Source: Candidatus Poribacteria bacterium
Lineage (GTDB): Bacteria > Poribacteria > WGA-4E > UBA9662
DNA length: 32,586 bases
NCBI GenBank assembly: GCA_002699335.1
Contig: PACG01000092.1
Span: 1 to 32,586 of the forward strand
Direction: 5' to 3'
In this document: in pieces, positions 17,447-27,514 of the stretch
Layout: every line of letters starts with the position of its first letter
Position numbering within the stretch: position 1 is the first letter of the stretch
Made by a program: the position numbers and the translations under genes
Notes under the pieces: model-generated
The model's input: the letters and a program-made list of their open reading frames with translations, nothing else
What the model was told of the DNA's origin: nothing
Database searches by the model: none

Positions 17447-17505
17447 CACATCATCTGTGACAAACTGGTATTCGGCCGTGCACTTTTTGATTTTATCCTT
17501 ATATT

Positions 17506-17582
17506 TGTCGAGAATTATCATTGACAAAAATCGTCTTCTATCCTAAGTTACTTCTATCCTAAATTAAATGTGTCGAGAATTA
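17506..17582 (+). promoter_or_regulatory. Operator-like repeat array and promoter upstream of the MR/MLE gene
   Basis: The 12-mer TGTCGAGAATTA occurs twice exactly, at 17506-17517 and 17571-17582. Between the copies, a 16-bp unit starting CTTCTATCCTAA is repeated in tandem with one mismatch (17535-17550 and 17551-17566). A -35 TTGACA at 17521-17526 with 17-bp spacing places a weak -10 (TAAGTT, 17544-17549) inside the first tandem unit. This arrangement suggests binding sites for a transcription factor that controls the divergent pair. The regulator is not encoded in the window. Confidence 0.5.
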
Positions 17583-17615
17583 CTGCGTTTAACTGACAAT
17601 TAAAGGGGAAAACAA

Positions 17616-18758
17616 GTGAAGATAACAGGTATCAAAACCTTTGTTGCCCAATTCGGTAGCCGGCCAAGAGCATTGCTGAAAGTTGAAACCGATGAAGGCA
17701 TTTACGGTTGGGGCGAAGCATATTCAACCGGTCCAGATCTTTCAGTAGAACCAATCGCTGACTACATCTTTGAAATGGTTAAAGGTGACGATCCTCGTCG
17801 AATTGAATACATAATGATGAAACTGCATCAACAGTTTCGCTTTCCCCCAGGTGGCGCTGGTCTGTCTGCGATATCTGCTGTCGATCACGCTCTGTGGGAT
17901 ATCAGTGGTAAGGCGGCCGGATTACCGGTTTATATGTTGCTCGGCGGTGCGGCCCGGAACAGGGTTCGTGTCTATCATGGTATCGGTGGCCGAAGCGGAA
18001 AAGAACTCAGCGATAGTGCACAACGGCTTCATGAAGAGTGGGGATTTACCGCCTTTAAAACGGGCCCATACCTCCTTGATCCGGACGCAGATCGGTGGGG
18101 GCGGGTTTGTGCCACTGCTGCTGATTATTTCGCCGACATCCGAAAACACACACCTGAGAATTGGGAATTCGCTTTTGACCCACATGCCAAAATTTTCGAA
18201 CCTATTCGAGCGTTACAGTTAGCCAACGCTCTGGCGCCATACGACCCCTATTTTTACGAAGAACCCTTGAGACCGGAACACATTCCCGCCTGGTCAAAGT
18301 TAAGGGCTCAAATGCAGGTGCCCCTGGCTACAGGTGAATCGTTATATACGCGTTTCGAATTTCTGGACCTGATTGCTGCGCAAGGCGCTGATATTATTCA
18401 ACCTGACATCTGTATTTGCGGTGGGTTGTTGGAGATGCGGAAAATTGCGGCTATTGCTGAGGCTCATTACGTGACAATCGCCCCGCATAATCCAATGGGA
18501 CCGTTAGCCACAGCGGTTAACGTGCACTTTGCTGCGGCCACACCCAATTTTAAGATCCTGGAATATATTCTGCCGACTAGCTCGAGGTGGAATAACTGGG
18601 TTGATGAACCATACTTGCCCAATGACGGGTACTTGGAACTACGGGATCGGCCCGGACTGGGGGTTGAAATTAACGAAGACGCTATTCGAGATAACGACTA
18701 TACACATTGGCAACGAACCTGTCCGATTAGACCTGATGGATCGACCGGTTATATTTAA
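17616..18758 (+). CDS. MR/MLE (enolase superfamily) sugar-acid dehydratase, galactonate-dehydratase-like
   Basis: A 380-residue mandelate racemase/muconate lactonizing enzyme-family protein. The N-terminal capping domain contains EGIYGWGEA. The barrel contains FKTGPY, the metal ligand Asp188 in FAFDPHAKI, Glu215/Glu216 in YFYEEPLRPEHIP, Glu241 in LATGESLYTRFEF, the QPDICICGGLLE strand and the His291 motif IAPHNPMGPLATA. The D-x-H plus A-P-H-N-P pattern is that of D-galactonate dehydratase-type enzymes, which convert an aldonate to a 2-keto-3-deoxy acid. The start is a GTG at 17616 with AAAGGGG 7 nt upstream. It is divergent from the sugar operon and probably co-regulated with it. Exact substrate is not proven; other acid-sugar dehydratases share these motifs. 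Confidence 0.92.
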   Translation: MKITGIKTFVAQFGSRPRALLKVETDEGIYGWGEAYSTGPDLSVEPIADYIFEMVKGDDPRRIEYIMMKLHQQFRFPPGGAGLSAISAVDHALWDISGKAAGLPVYMLLGGAARNRVRVYHGIGGRSGKELSDSAQRLHEEWGFTAFKTGPYLLDPDADRWGRVCATAADYFADIRKHTPENWEFAFDPHAKIFEPIRALQLANALAPYDPYFYEEPLRPEHIPAWSKLRAQMQVPLATGESLYTRFEFLDLIAAQGADIIQPDICICGGLLEMRKIAAIAEAHYVTIAPHNPMGPLATAVNVHFAAATPNFKILEYILPTSSRWNNWVDEPYLPNDGYLELRDRPGLGVEINEDAIRDNDYTHWQRTCPIRPDGSTGYI

Positions 18759-18822
18759 AACCAGCCAGGAAGAGTATCTAGGAAAGCAGGAGATAACGAC
18801 GGATCGAACTAAGCAGGTTGGA

Positions 18823-18845
18823 GACGCCTACCTCTGGGCGTTTTT
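18823..18845 (+). terminator. Rho-independent terminator after the MR/MLE gene
   Basis: ACGCC (18824-18828) and GGCGT (18837-18841) form a short GC-rich stem with an 8-nt loop, directly followed by TTTT. It sits 65 bp beyond the stop codon. The stem is only 5 bp plus one G-T pair, so it is modest. Confidence 0.5.
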
Positions 18846-19142
18846 GTGGAGGTGACATCAGGTCGTCGCCGGCTCGCCTGTTACTCCTGTGCAGATGCCC
18901 AGTCGCTGAGGGGAAAAATACGGAAGTCTTGTTGTAGGGGTCCAACTGCACTAATAAGGCCGGTATTGCACTCCTCTTTTGGACTGGTGCGGACGTCAGG
19001 ACATTCGCTCTTGCAAGGAATAGCTCCAAAAGTAGGTCTTGTTATTCCCACGTAAGTGAGAATCCAGATGATTTCGCAGTATCTGCTAACATTACCTGAA
19101 TATTACTTTACAAATGTATATATTGGTCATTGGCCCGATTTG
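18846..19142. other. Intergenic, no gene recognised
   Basis: About 300 bp at the entrance to the decay zone. An 83-codon minus-strand open stretch (18778-19029) overlaps the terminator, lacks a ribosome binding site and matches nothing I know. I see nothing else. Confidence 0.4.
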
Positions 19143-19172
19143 TTTACGCTACCCTACTAGCACTTCTATATA
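19143..19172 (+). promoter_or_regulatory. Candidate promoter of the truncated LamG gene
   Basis: TTTACG at 19143-19148, an 18-bp spacer and TATATA at 19167-19172 resemble a sigma70 promoter. A GAGGTG ribosome binding site follows at 19218-19223 before the ATG at 19230. AT-rich DNA makes chance matches likely. Confidence 0.3.
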
Positions 19173-19229
19173 TACTGCAATTATGATCCACTTTTAAACT
19201 TGGCAATGTTGAAAACTGAGGTGATTGAA

Positions 19230-19441
19230 ATGAAACGTATTAGTCTATTACTTTTGCTGGTTGTGTTGGCTTCTGGTATATGGCTAAATTTATCATAGAA
19301 GCTTGGGTTTACTATACCTCTAGTAGTTCTGACGTTAAAACTATTTTTATGGATGCGACTCCTGCTGGTGGTAATGATTTAGTTTTCGACATGAACGCTT
19401 CCGCTGTTGGTATCAGAGCAGACAAAAGTGGTGCTAAATAA
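19230..19441 (+). pseudogene. Truncated secreted LamG-like (concanavalin A fold) protein gene
   Basis: The frame from ATG 19230 encodes a clean signal peptide, MKRISLLLLLVVLASG, and stops at TAG 19296-19298. Starting in another frame (ATG 19280, or by a switch near 19281-19292) the sequence encodes AKFIIEAWVYYTSSSSD, KTIFMDATPAGGNDLVF and GIRADKSGAK, ending at TAA 19439-19441. The block F-x-I-E-A-W-V-Y plus a following strand is the typical opening of a LamG/Laminin_G_3 jelly-roll domain. The simplest reading is a secreted LamG protein that has lost DNA between its signal peptide and the domain start, and has lost most of the domain. The heptamer A-AAT-TTA at 19286-19292 would permit a -1 slip joining the frames, but an internal deletion is more economical. 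Confidence 0.5.
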
Positions 19442-19477
19442 GTTGCGCAGGAGCGACAGATAATTTGAGGTCAAGAC

Positions 19478-20210
19478 TAGGACATATAACATGAATGACC
19501 GCAAGTTGTTAAATAACTATGAGCAACAAGTATGTTAAGTGTTGCCGAATTCCTGAGAAGAAATGTAGACCTTTGGTTAAGCTGTTTTCCCTGAATCTGA
19601 ATGCGGTTCTAATCAGTCAACTTTCCCCTCTCAATCGCAATACAGTCAACAGCTATCTCACTGCCATGCGCACTCCAATCGCCGAGTTTTGTGATCTGGA
19701 ATTCCCCTTTAGAGGAGAAGTCGAAATCGATGAAAATTATTTTGGAGTAAGAAAAGTCAAAGGTAAACGCGGCCGAGGCGCCAGTAGTAAGTAAGACAAT
19801 TGTATTCGGAATCTTCAACCGGAATGGTAACGTTTAGACAGAAATTGTCCCTGAGGCTAGTCGAGAAACACTCCAGGATATCATTTTAGGGAGCGAGTAA
19901 AAATGGAAACAATTATTCATTCAGATGGGTAGCGTGGATACAATGGATTGGTTGATTTGGGAGACAAAAAACACTTTAGAATCCATCATGGGAAGAAGGG
20001 GTTTGTTGGAGGAAAGACCCATATTAACGGTATTGAAAGCTTCTGGGGTTATGCTAAAACCGGTCTGGCAAAGTTCCGCAGAGTTAGGAGAGAATCGTTT
20101 TATTTTGATCTTAAGGAATGCGAATTTAGATTCAATGACAGGTATAATAATTTGTACCATATTATGCTGAGAATCTTTCGAAAAAACCCGCTGTTCTAGT
20201 CATGTCCCTA
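19478..20210 (+). mobile_element. Degenerate IS1595-type insertion sequence
   Basis: About 730 bp containing a broken transposase. Possible terminal inverted repeats are TAGGACAT at 19478-19485 and its near-complement ATGTCCCTA at 20202-20210. They are short and imperfect, and no target-site duplication is evident, so the boundaries are tentative. Confidence 0.5.
19519..20199 (+). pseudogene. IS1595-family transposase remnant
   Basis: The remnant spans about 227 codons, the usual size of the short IS1595 transposases. An N-terminal helix-turn-helix-like part (LNRNTVNSYLTAMRTPIAEF) leads to the catalytic domain: RGEVEIDENYFG (first Asp) and KGKRGRGA. A stop at 19792-19794 then breaks the frame. 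It resumes as TIVFGIFNRNGNV, another stop, then EIVPEASRETLQDIILGSE, a stop, an IIHSDG-like second Asp, and finally LGDKKHFRIHHGKKGF, KTHINGIESFWGYAKTGLAKF and DLKECEFRFNDR (last Glu). The motif order is diagnostic. It needs at least three repairs, so it is inactive. Confidence 0.85.
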
Positions 20211-20358
20211 AATATAAACTCAGGTTTGCCACCTGAAAATCGACTCAGTGCCCCCTGAATGCCTCTATGACAGCATAGCTCCAAAGATGAGACTTGCGTT
20301 CCTGGCATTCCTCGTTTATTCCTTTTTAATCGCTCGACAGGCGGTCGAAAAAACCAAT

Positions 20359-20393
20359 GGTATGATACTATTTTATGCAAACAGCATCATACC
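20359..20393. repeat. 8-bp inverted repeat in front of the IS66-type remnant
   Basis: GGTATGAT (20359-20366) and ATCATACC (20386-20393) are perfectly complementary around a 19-nt spacer, ending 8 nt before the transposase ATG at 20402. It could be a transposase operator or part of the element's end. It may also be chance in AT-rich DNA. Confidence 0.35.
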
Positions 20394-20401
20394 CTTGAAC
20401 C

Positions 20402-21547
20402 ATGTCAGCACTCGATAAAGCCTTGGTCAGAGATGAAGTCAGCCGTCTCAAAGCAGACTTCAATCAGCTCAATGCCGAGGGAGAGATCCCCGACTAGGAA
20501 TCCTCTCTGGCGCAAACTGGCCGCAAGAGAAAAGGCGAAAAAGCGGCATGGATTGGCCCATAATAGATATGAGCCAAAGACGATTGTGACAGTTGAAGTC
20601 AAGGCCTGTCAGGTTTGTGGTGAGCCAAAATAGATATTGTGTTTGAGAAAATGGTCCAACATATAGGGGCTGAGATCAAGCAATGTCCATGGTGTGATGA
20701 GACCAGCGAAGGTCATTTCCCAACTGATCTGCATAGGCCAGGACGGAAACGGTCTAAAGGCATTGGCCATCAATCCTACTGGTCAGTCAGATGGCCTCGC
20801 TCAACCGCTGACAGAGCCTACGCCGGTCAATGGTTGGTGAACTGATCGCACCAGCGAGCCGGCTAAAATATATCTTGTGGCTCTATTATGCCTTGGAAGA
20901 CTGGCCCAGGGAGCAATTGTTGGCTCAGCCGTCATTGGCTGTCGATGAGATTTCACTACGGGTTGAGCGAAGCAAACAATGGACTCATGTCTATGCTGGC
21001 CGGGACCTGACCGGCAAATTACGGCCCCGAAAAGGGGGCCAAGAGACGATTGAAACCATTCATATTATTCCACCTTATGGGTGGCACGATGATTCACAAT
21101 TGCTGCTCTTCCCACTTCTCCCGCGATCACGGTGATCATGGCCTGTGTGGTTCACACCTGTTACGCGAACTGGTCTTTGTCATAGCGCGCAATGGCTACC
21201 CATGGGCGTATAATATGAAAAGGTTGTTAGGGAAAGTTGTGCAGAAGTTTCTGCCCCAGAGGAGAAGCAGTTGACTGATCAGGAACTGGCCAATTTGCAC
21301 CAAGGTTACCGGCACAGTCTCACTCGTGGTGTGAAAGAGTTGCCGCCTATTACGGAGCGACCTTGCGGGAAACGAGGCCGGTTAGCCAAATCGGCGGCGC
21401 ATAATCTTTGGGATCAGCTCAAAAAATACGAAGCTGCAGTAGTATTGCTGTTTCACGAGTTCCTGATATCGCTTTCAGTAATAATCGTGCTGAACGGGAT
21501 CCGAGGATGTCCAAGGTAAAAAGAAGGTTTCAGGTTTCTTCAAAGTT
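20402..21547 (+). pseudogene. IS66-family transposase remnant
   Basis: A shattered copy of a single-gene IS66-type transposase can be followed across all three frames. It begins MSALDKALVRDEVSRLKADF, then VTVEVKACQVCGEPK and FEKMVQHIGAEIKQCPWC (zinc-finger-like Cys pairs). Next come YILWLYYALEDWPREQLL, LAVDEISLRVERSKQWTHVY (first catalytic Asp), HGLCGSHLLRELVFVIARNG, QLTDQELANLHQGYRHSLTR, AKSAAHNLWDQLKKYEAAVV and FSNNRAERDPRMSKVK (the N-N-x-A-E-R motif with the catalytic Glu). The region after the N-N-R-A-E-R block stops at about 21547, so the C-terminal tail is missing. Internal deletions and many frameshifts make it inactive. Confidence 0.85.
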
Positions 21548-21751
21548 GGTATAATCATGGGCTAAACTCTCACCATCTCTCCATGAATATTCTTTGTTAA
21601 TCAATTCGCCTCTAGCCGCAAACTCCCATTCTTTCTCTGTAACTAACCTTTTCCCAGCCCATTTAGCGTAGGCAGTGGTATCGCCCCAATCAATAGGGAC
21701 AGCGGGTTTATAGCCTGACAATTCCAAAAACTTCTTGAATTTTTCAATACT
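21530..21751 (-). pseudogene. Fragment of a formylglycine-generating-enzyme (FGE-sulfatase) domain protein
   Basis: About 73 residues read in one frame: SIEKFKKFLELSGYKPAV, then DWGDTTAYAKWAGKRLVTEK, EWEFAARGELINKEYSW and HDYTNFEET. The block AYAKWAGKRL-TE-EWEFAARG is the signature of the FGE-sulfatase/SUMF1 domain. The usual segment before W-x-D-A-x-A-Y is shortened. The fragment lacks both the N-terminus (in-frame TAA at 21752-21754) and the C-terminal catalytic cysteines. Its 3' end coincides with the end of IS66-derived sequence, so the element or a rearrangement at it cut the gene. Confidence 0.75.
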
Positions 21752-21795
21752 TTAGGAGTCCTAGGCCGGTGTACACCAAGGCTAATTGGCCCCGT

Positions 21796-22120
21796 CTATT
21801 TCAATTTGGTCGCCGCTTTAAATTCTTGCTGCCAATGGCCGGGTCTACGCAATAGCCTCTTTTGTCGCCGTGTACCCCCTTCAATGAATTCATCCGACAG
21901 TGAAACGAACCAGTCAGCGTATTGGGAAGGTTCATAGGAGAAAAACAGCGTTCGACGCTGCTGTTTCATATTAGTGCCGGGATACCCAGCGTGGTAAAGA
22001 TTTTCGCTGAGGCCTACAATGGTCCGGCCATTAATACAGTACAATAATTCGTGGTGCAAAATAGAGGTTGGATCGATATAATAGCAAAGCCAAGAAAGTC
22101 AGCAACAATTTCAGCATTGG
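21796..22120 (-). pseudogene. Gene fragment, possibly the C-terminus of a phytanoyl-CoA dioxygenase-like protein
   Basis: An 87-residue open stretch ends at 21796 and includes LLYCINGRTIVGLSENLYHA and RTLFFSYEPSQYADWF. A His followed 12-13 residues later by Arg-Arg, then a strand, recalls the distal Fe-binding His and 2-oxoglutarate-binding Arg of PhyH-type dioxygenases, but the match is not conclusive. Just upstream in another frame, ADFLGFAIIS (about 22070-22100) may belong to the same broken gene. No start codon context or ribosome binding site is visible. Confidence 0.35.
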
Positions 22121-22146
22121 TGATAAATTAACATAAGGAATTTACA

Positions 22147-23007
22147 ATGAAAATTGGATTACGGATACCCGGAGCGGCCAGCCAGATGCCATTTGAAGAC
22201 TTTTGCGCCTGGTGCAAAGATACCGGTTTTGATGCCATTGACATTGGCGATGTAACCAGCCATGTGGTGCAAGCGGCAACTGGAGCAGGATTGACCATAG
22301 GTACGGCGGATTTACCCGCTGTCCGCGATCTTCTCAGTACTGATCCCGGCAAGCAGAAAACGGGCGCAGCCGCAGCGAAATCAGCTATTTCTGCCGCCGC
22401 CGATAACAATATCTCGATTATGTTCTGCGTGTTTCTACCTGAAGACGCCTCTTTAGGACGAGCGAGAAATTACGAAATTTGGCGGAAAACCACCCCGCCA
22501 ATCGCCGAATTTGCGGCTTCGAAAGGGGTCTTTATTGCGATCGAAGGTTGGCCCGGCGGAAGCCCTGAATATCCGGCGCTCGGTTGTACCCCTGAAATGT
22601 GGCGTGTTATGTTCGCTGACTGCCCCAACGGATTGGGCCTTAACTACGATCCCTCTCATTTGGTGCGGATTGGCATCGACCATCTGCGAGCGCTAAACGA
22701 ATTTGCCCATAAAGTACTGCACGTTCACGCCAAAGACACTGTTTTCGATCAGGAAGCGCACTATCTGCACGGGAATCTTGGCCCTGTTTTCCATAACCCG
22801 CGCGGTTTTGGTGAAGATTGGTGGCGCTACACTATCCCGGGAGACGGGGTCGTAGACTGGCTGAAAGTGATGCAGCGATTGGAGGATGAAGGCTTCGATG
22901 GTATCGTTAGTGTTGAACTGGAGGACTACCGTTACTGGAAAGATTGGCCGGCACAAGCCGAAGGACTTCGCCGCTCACAATCCTTCCTGTCCCATATCGT
23001 GCGTTAG
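22147..23007 (+). CDS. Sugar phosphate isomerase/epimerase-like TIM barrel
   Basis: A 286-residue xylose-isomerase-like TIM-barrel protein (AP endonuclease 2 superfamily). The opening MKIGLRIPG and FCAWCKDTGFDAIDIGD are typical. Likely metal ligands are Glu133 (FIAIEGWPGG), Asp168 and His171 (GLNYDPSHLV), His194 (LHVHAKDT) and Glu257 (IVSVELEDYRYW). Family members isomerise or epimerise sugars and inositol derivatives, or dehydrate keto-inositols. ATG at 22147 with AAGGA about 7 nt upstream. It precedes a PhyH-like gene by 35 nt, so the two probably form an operon. The substrate is not predictable. Confidence 0.92.
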   Translation: MKIGLRIPGAASQMPFEDFCAWCKDTGFDAIDIGDVTSHVVQAATGAGLTIGTADLPAVRDLLSTDPGKQKTGAAAAKSAISAAADNNISIMFCVFLPEDASLGRARNYEIWRKTTPPIAEFAASKGVFIAIEGWPGGSPEYPALGCTPEMWRVMFADCPNGLGLNYDPSHLVRIGIDHLRALNEFAHKVLHVHAKDTVFDQEAHYLHGNLGPVFHNPRGFGEDWWRYTIPGDGVVDWLKVMQRLEDEGFDGIVSVELEDYRYWKDWPAQAEGLRRSQSFLSHIVR

Positions 23008-23042
23008 CTAAGTTAATCGATAAAATTGAGAGGGCCAAAATT

Positions 23043-23822
23043 TTGCTGGAAATTGACATTCTGGAACCAGACGAAGTCGATCGAGCCAAGCAGATCTTAT
23101 TGAGAGACGGGTTTGTAGCTGTGCGGAATGTTTTGGTTGGAGCGCAACTGGAACGGATACAGAAGGCGGCCAATTGCGTCATCAAAGAAATTGTCGATAA
23201 AGATCCTAAACGGATTGGTAACCGCGGCCACCATCGCTATTCGTTTGGCAACCAAATTCATCATTTTGAATGGTGCGAGTTGGTTGATCTGCCGCCTATT
23301 TTAGCCATTGTCGAAGCTATTTGGAACAGTGGAAATTTCGTCTGTAACGGGGCTGGTGGAGATTTTTCCCTGCCCACGGCTGAGATTCAACCGCTCCATT
23401 CGGACGGTAACGAACTGGGTTTCACTGACCCTTGGATAGACCAAATCTCTTACCGTTCTCTGCCACCGCCGACACTGGTAGTAAACTTTCCCATGGTCGA
23501 TTTCACTAAAGATAATGGGGCTATCCGACAAATTCCCTGTACCCAGCGGTCGCAAGCCCAAATTCCTACTTTAGAGGAAGAACCACCGTGGATGAAAAGC
23601 TGTCTGATCTGCGTGCCAACGGGGGCCGCTTTAATCCGTGACGTGCGTTGCTGGCATGGCGGAACCGCCAATAATTCGACCCAACCCCGCCCTATGACTA
23701 GCGTGCAATACTATGCCCCGTGGTTTCGGCAACACCTGTCCAGTCATTTGCCTCGACGGCACTACGATCAGATGTCCGCCCGGGCTCAGCAATTGTGCCG
23801 TTATATTGTCATGCAAGATTGA
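23043..23822 (+). CDS. Phytanoyl-CoA dioxygenase (PhyH)-family Fe(II)/2-oxoglutarate oxygenase
   Basis: A 259-residue protein if started at the TTG at 23043, which has GAGAGGG at 23028-23034 with 8-nt spacing. The N-terminus LEPDEVDRAKQILLRDGFVA is typical for the family. The iron-binding triad is His119 and Asp121 (PLHSDGNELG) with His205 (CWHGGTANNS). Arg216 lies 11 residues further, the spacing expected for the 2-oxoglutarate-binding Arg. Longer versions starting upstream would overlap the isomerase gene by about 64 nt and lack a good ribosome binding site. Substrate unknown; such enzymes hydroxylate diverse small molecules. Confidence 0.88.
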   Translation: MLEIDILEPDEVDRAKQILLRDGFVAVRNVLVGAQLERIQKAANCVIKEIVDKDPKRIGNRGHHRYSFGNQIHHFEWCELVDLPPILAIVEAIWNSGNFVCNGAGGDFSLPTAEIQPLHSDGNELGFTDPWIDQISYRSLPPPTLVVNFPMVDFTKDNGAIRQIPCTQRSQAQIPTLEEEPPWMKSCLICVPTGAALIRDVRCWHGGTANNSTQPRPMTSVQYYAPWFRQHLSSHLPRRHYDQMSARAQQLCRYIVMQD

Positions 23823-24014
23823 GTTAGAACTAGGAGTCACCACCTGACCGGAGCACTGTTGGAACGGTATCCGGGTATGCTGGTTTTTTCCCTGGGAACT
23901 GAGGATAACGATCACTCGACTTTCGCTACTCGGCACGGCCAGAGAAATTGCTGTTCAGCCAATAGATCTAGCTGTGGTTGCTGCTTAGAGGTGGAGAGTT
24001 GATCGGTGTCGATG

Positions 24015-24236
24015 TCAATCCAGTACCCCACTGGAGAGGAAATAGACAATGTAAGACCGGCTAATGTCAGCGGTGGTGTAAGCCTGGTTGTCCTGTCGAC
24101 CTGAAAGCAACTCGCCTGCTGGTGTCACAGACCAAAGGGGTAGCAGCGATTCCAACTGGCGGGCAGCACGGATATAGACGACCGCCTTGTTGTTCAGGCC
24201 CAGGCCGGAAATAGGGGTAGTGAGCCGTGCCAGCAC
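24015..24236 (-). CDS. Short hypothetical ORF or gene remnant
   Basis: A 73-codon frame from GTG 24236 encodes LTTPISGLGLNNKAVVYIRA, then LLPLWSVTPAGELLSG and QAYTTADISRSYIVYFL. Third codon positions are G/C-biased, so it may be a piece of a real gene. There is no convincing ribosome binding site, and I recognise no family. It lies 9 nt upstream of coordinate 24245, where the ligA coding frame ends. Confidence 0.3.
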   Translation of the reverse strand: MLARLTTPISGLGLNNKAVVYIRAARQLESLLPLWSVTPAGELLSGRQDNQAYTTADISRSYIVYFLSSGVLD

Positions 24237-24244
24237 ACGATATA

Positions 24245-27063
<2,819 letters not shown>

Positions 27064-27202
27064 TTGTATAGGGACCTATGATAGATTAGATAGGTTTTGT
27101 CCGGCAGTGTAATAAATAAAGTTTATCCTCGCCCCAGCGGATGTCTTCACTCTAACCGAAGGCGCTGACCTCCGGTCGGGGGCACAATTAGGAAAGTGGA
27201 AA

Positions 27203-27436
27203 ATGGCAAGAGAGTGTATGGTTTGTAAGAAAAAACCGATGACTGGAAATCGGATTAGTAATTCTCGGGTTCATACCAAGCGAAGATGGTTACCCAATTT
27301 ACAGAAAGTTCGTGTGCGAATGGACGGCGGTGTCCGACGAATCCGCGTGTGTACACGCTGCATTAGAACTGGCAAAATCACCAAAGCAATATCACGAATG
27401 CCAACCGATACCCAATCTCACCCTCTTTCGACTTGA
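27203..27436 (+). CDS. rpmB: 50S ribosomal protein bL28
   Basis: A 77-residue ribosomal protein of the large subunit. It begins MARECMVCKKKPMTGNRISN and contains KRRWLPNLQKVRV and RIRVCTRCIRTGKI. Both Cys pairs (Cys5/Cys8 and C-T-R-C) are present, so this is the zinc-binding form. Start ATG at 27203 with AGGAAAG upstream. It is a single gene between the lipoprotein/ligA unit and the convergent rel/recJ unit. Confidence 0.97.
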   Translation: MARECMVCKKKPMTGNRISNSRVHTKRRWLPNLQKVRVRMDGGVRRIRVCTRCIRTGKITKAISRMPTDTQSHPLST

Positions 27437-27441
27437 TTACA

Positions 27442-27462
27442 TCCCCCAATCAAGTTGGGGGA
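27442..27462 (+). terminator. Hairpin after rpmB
   Basis: TCCCCCAA (27442-27449) pairs perfectly with TTGGGGGA (27455-27462) around a 5-nt loop, 6 nt after the rpmB stop. The stem is strong but the T tract is weak (CATGTTTA). It may act as a terminator for rpmB or for the convergent rel transcript. Confidence 0.65.
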
Positions 27463-27514
27463 CATGTTTATGAATTTAGAATTTACCATCCAATTATCCT
27501 CCGGTTAAAGGTAC

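Noticed and set aside
19286..19292. Programmed -1 frameshift at A-AAT-TTA
   Set aside because: No upstream Shine-Dalgarno stimulator or downstream structure is evident, and the LamG fragment is truncated at its C-terminus as well, so gene decay explains it better. Kept only as a note.
22944..23042. Upstream start for the PhyH-family gene overlapping the isomerase gene
   Set aside because: The extension is not family-like and lacks a ribosome binding site, whereas TTG 23043 has GAGAGGG at ideal spacing.
27136..27185. GC-rich segment upstream of rpmB as a ribosomal-protein leader RNA
   Set aside because: A possible GACC/GGTC hairpin is present but too short, and no known leader motif is recognisable.
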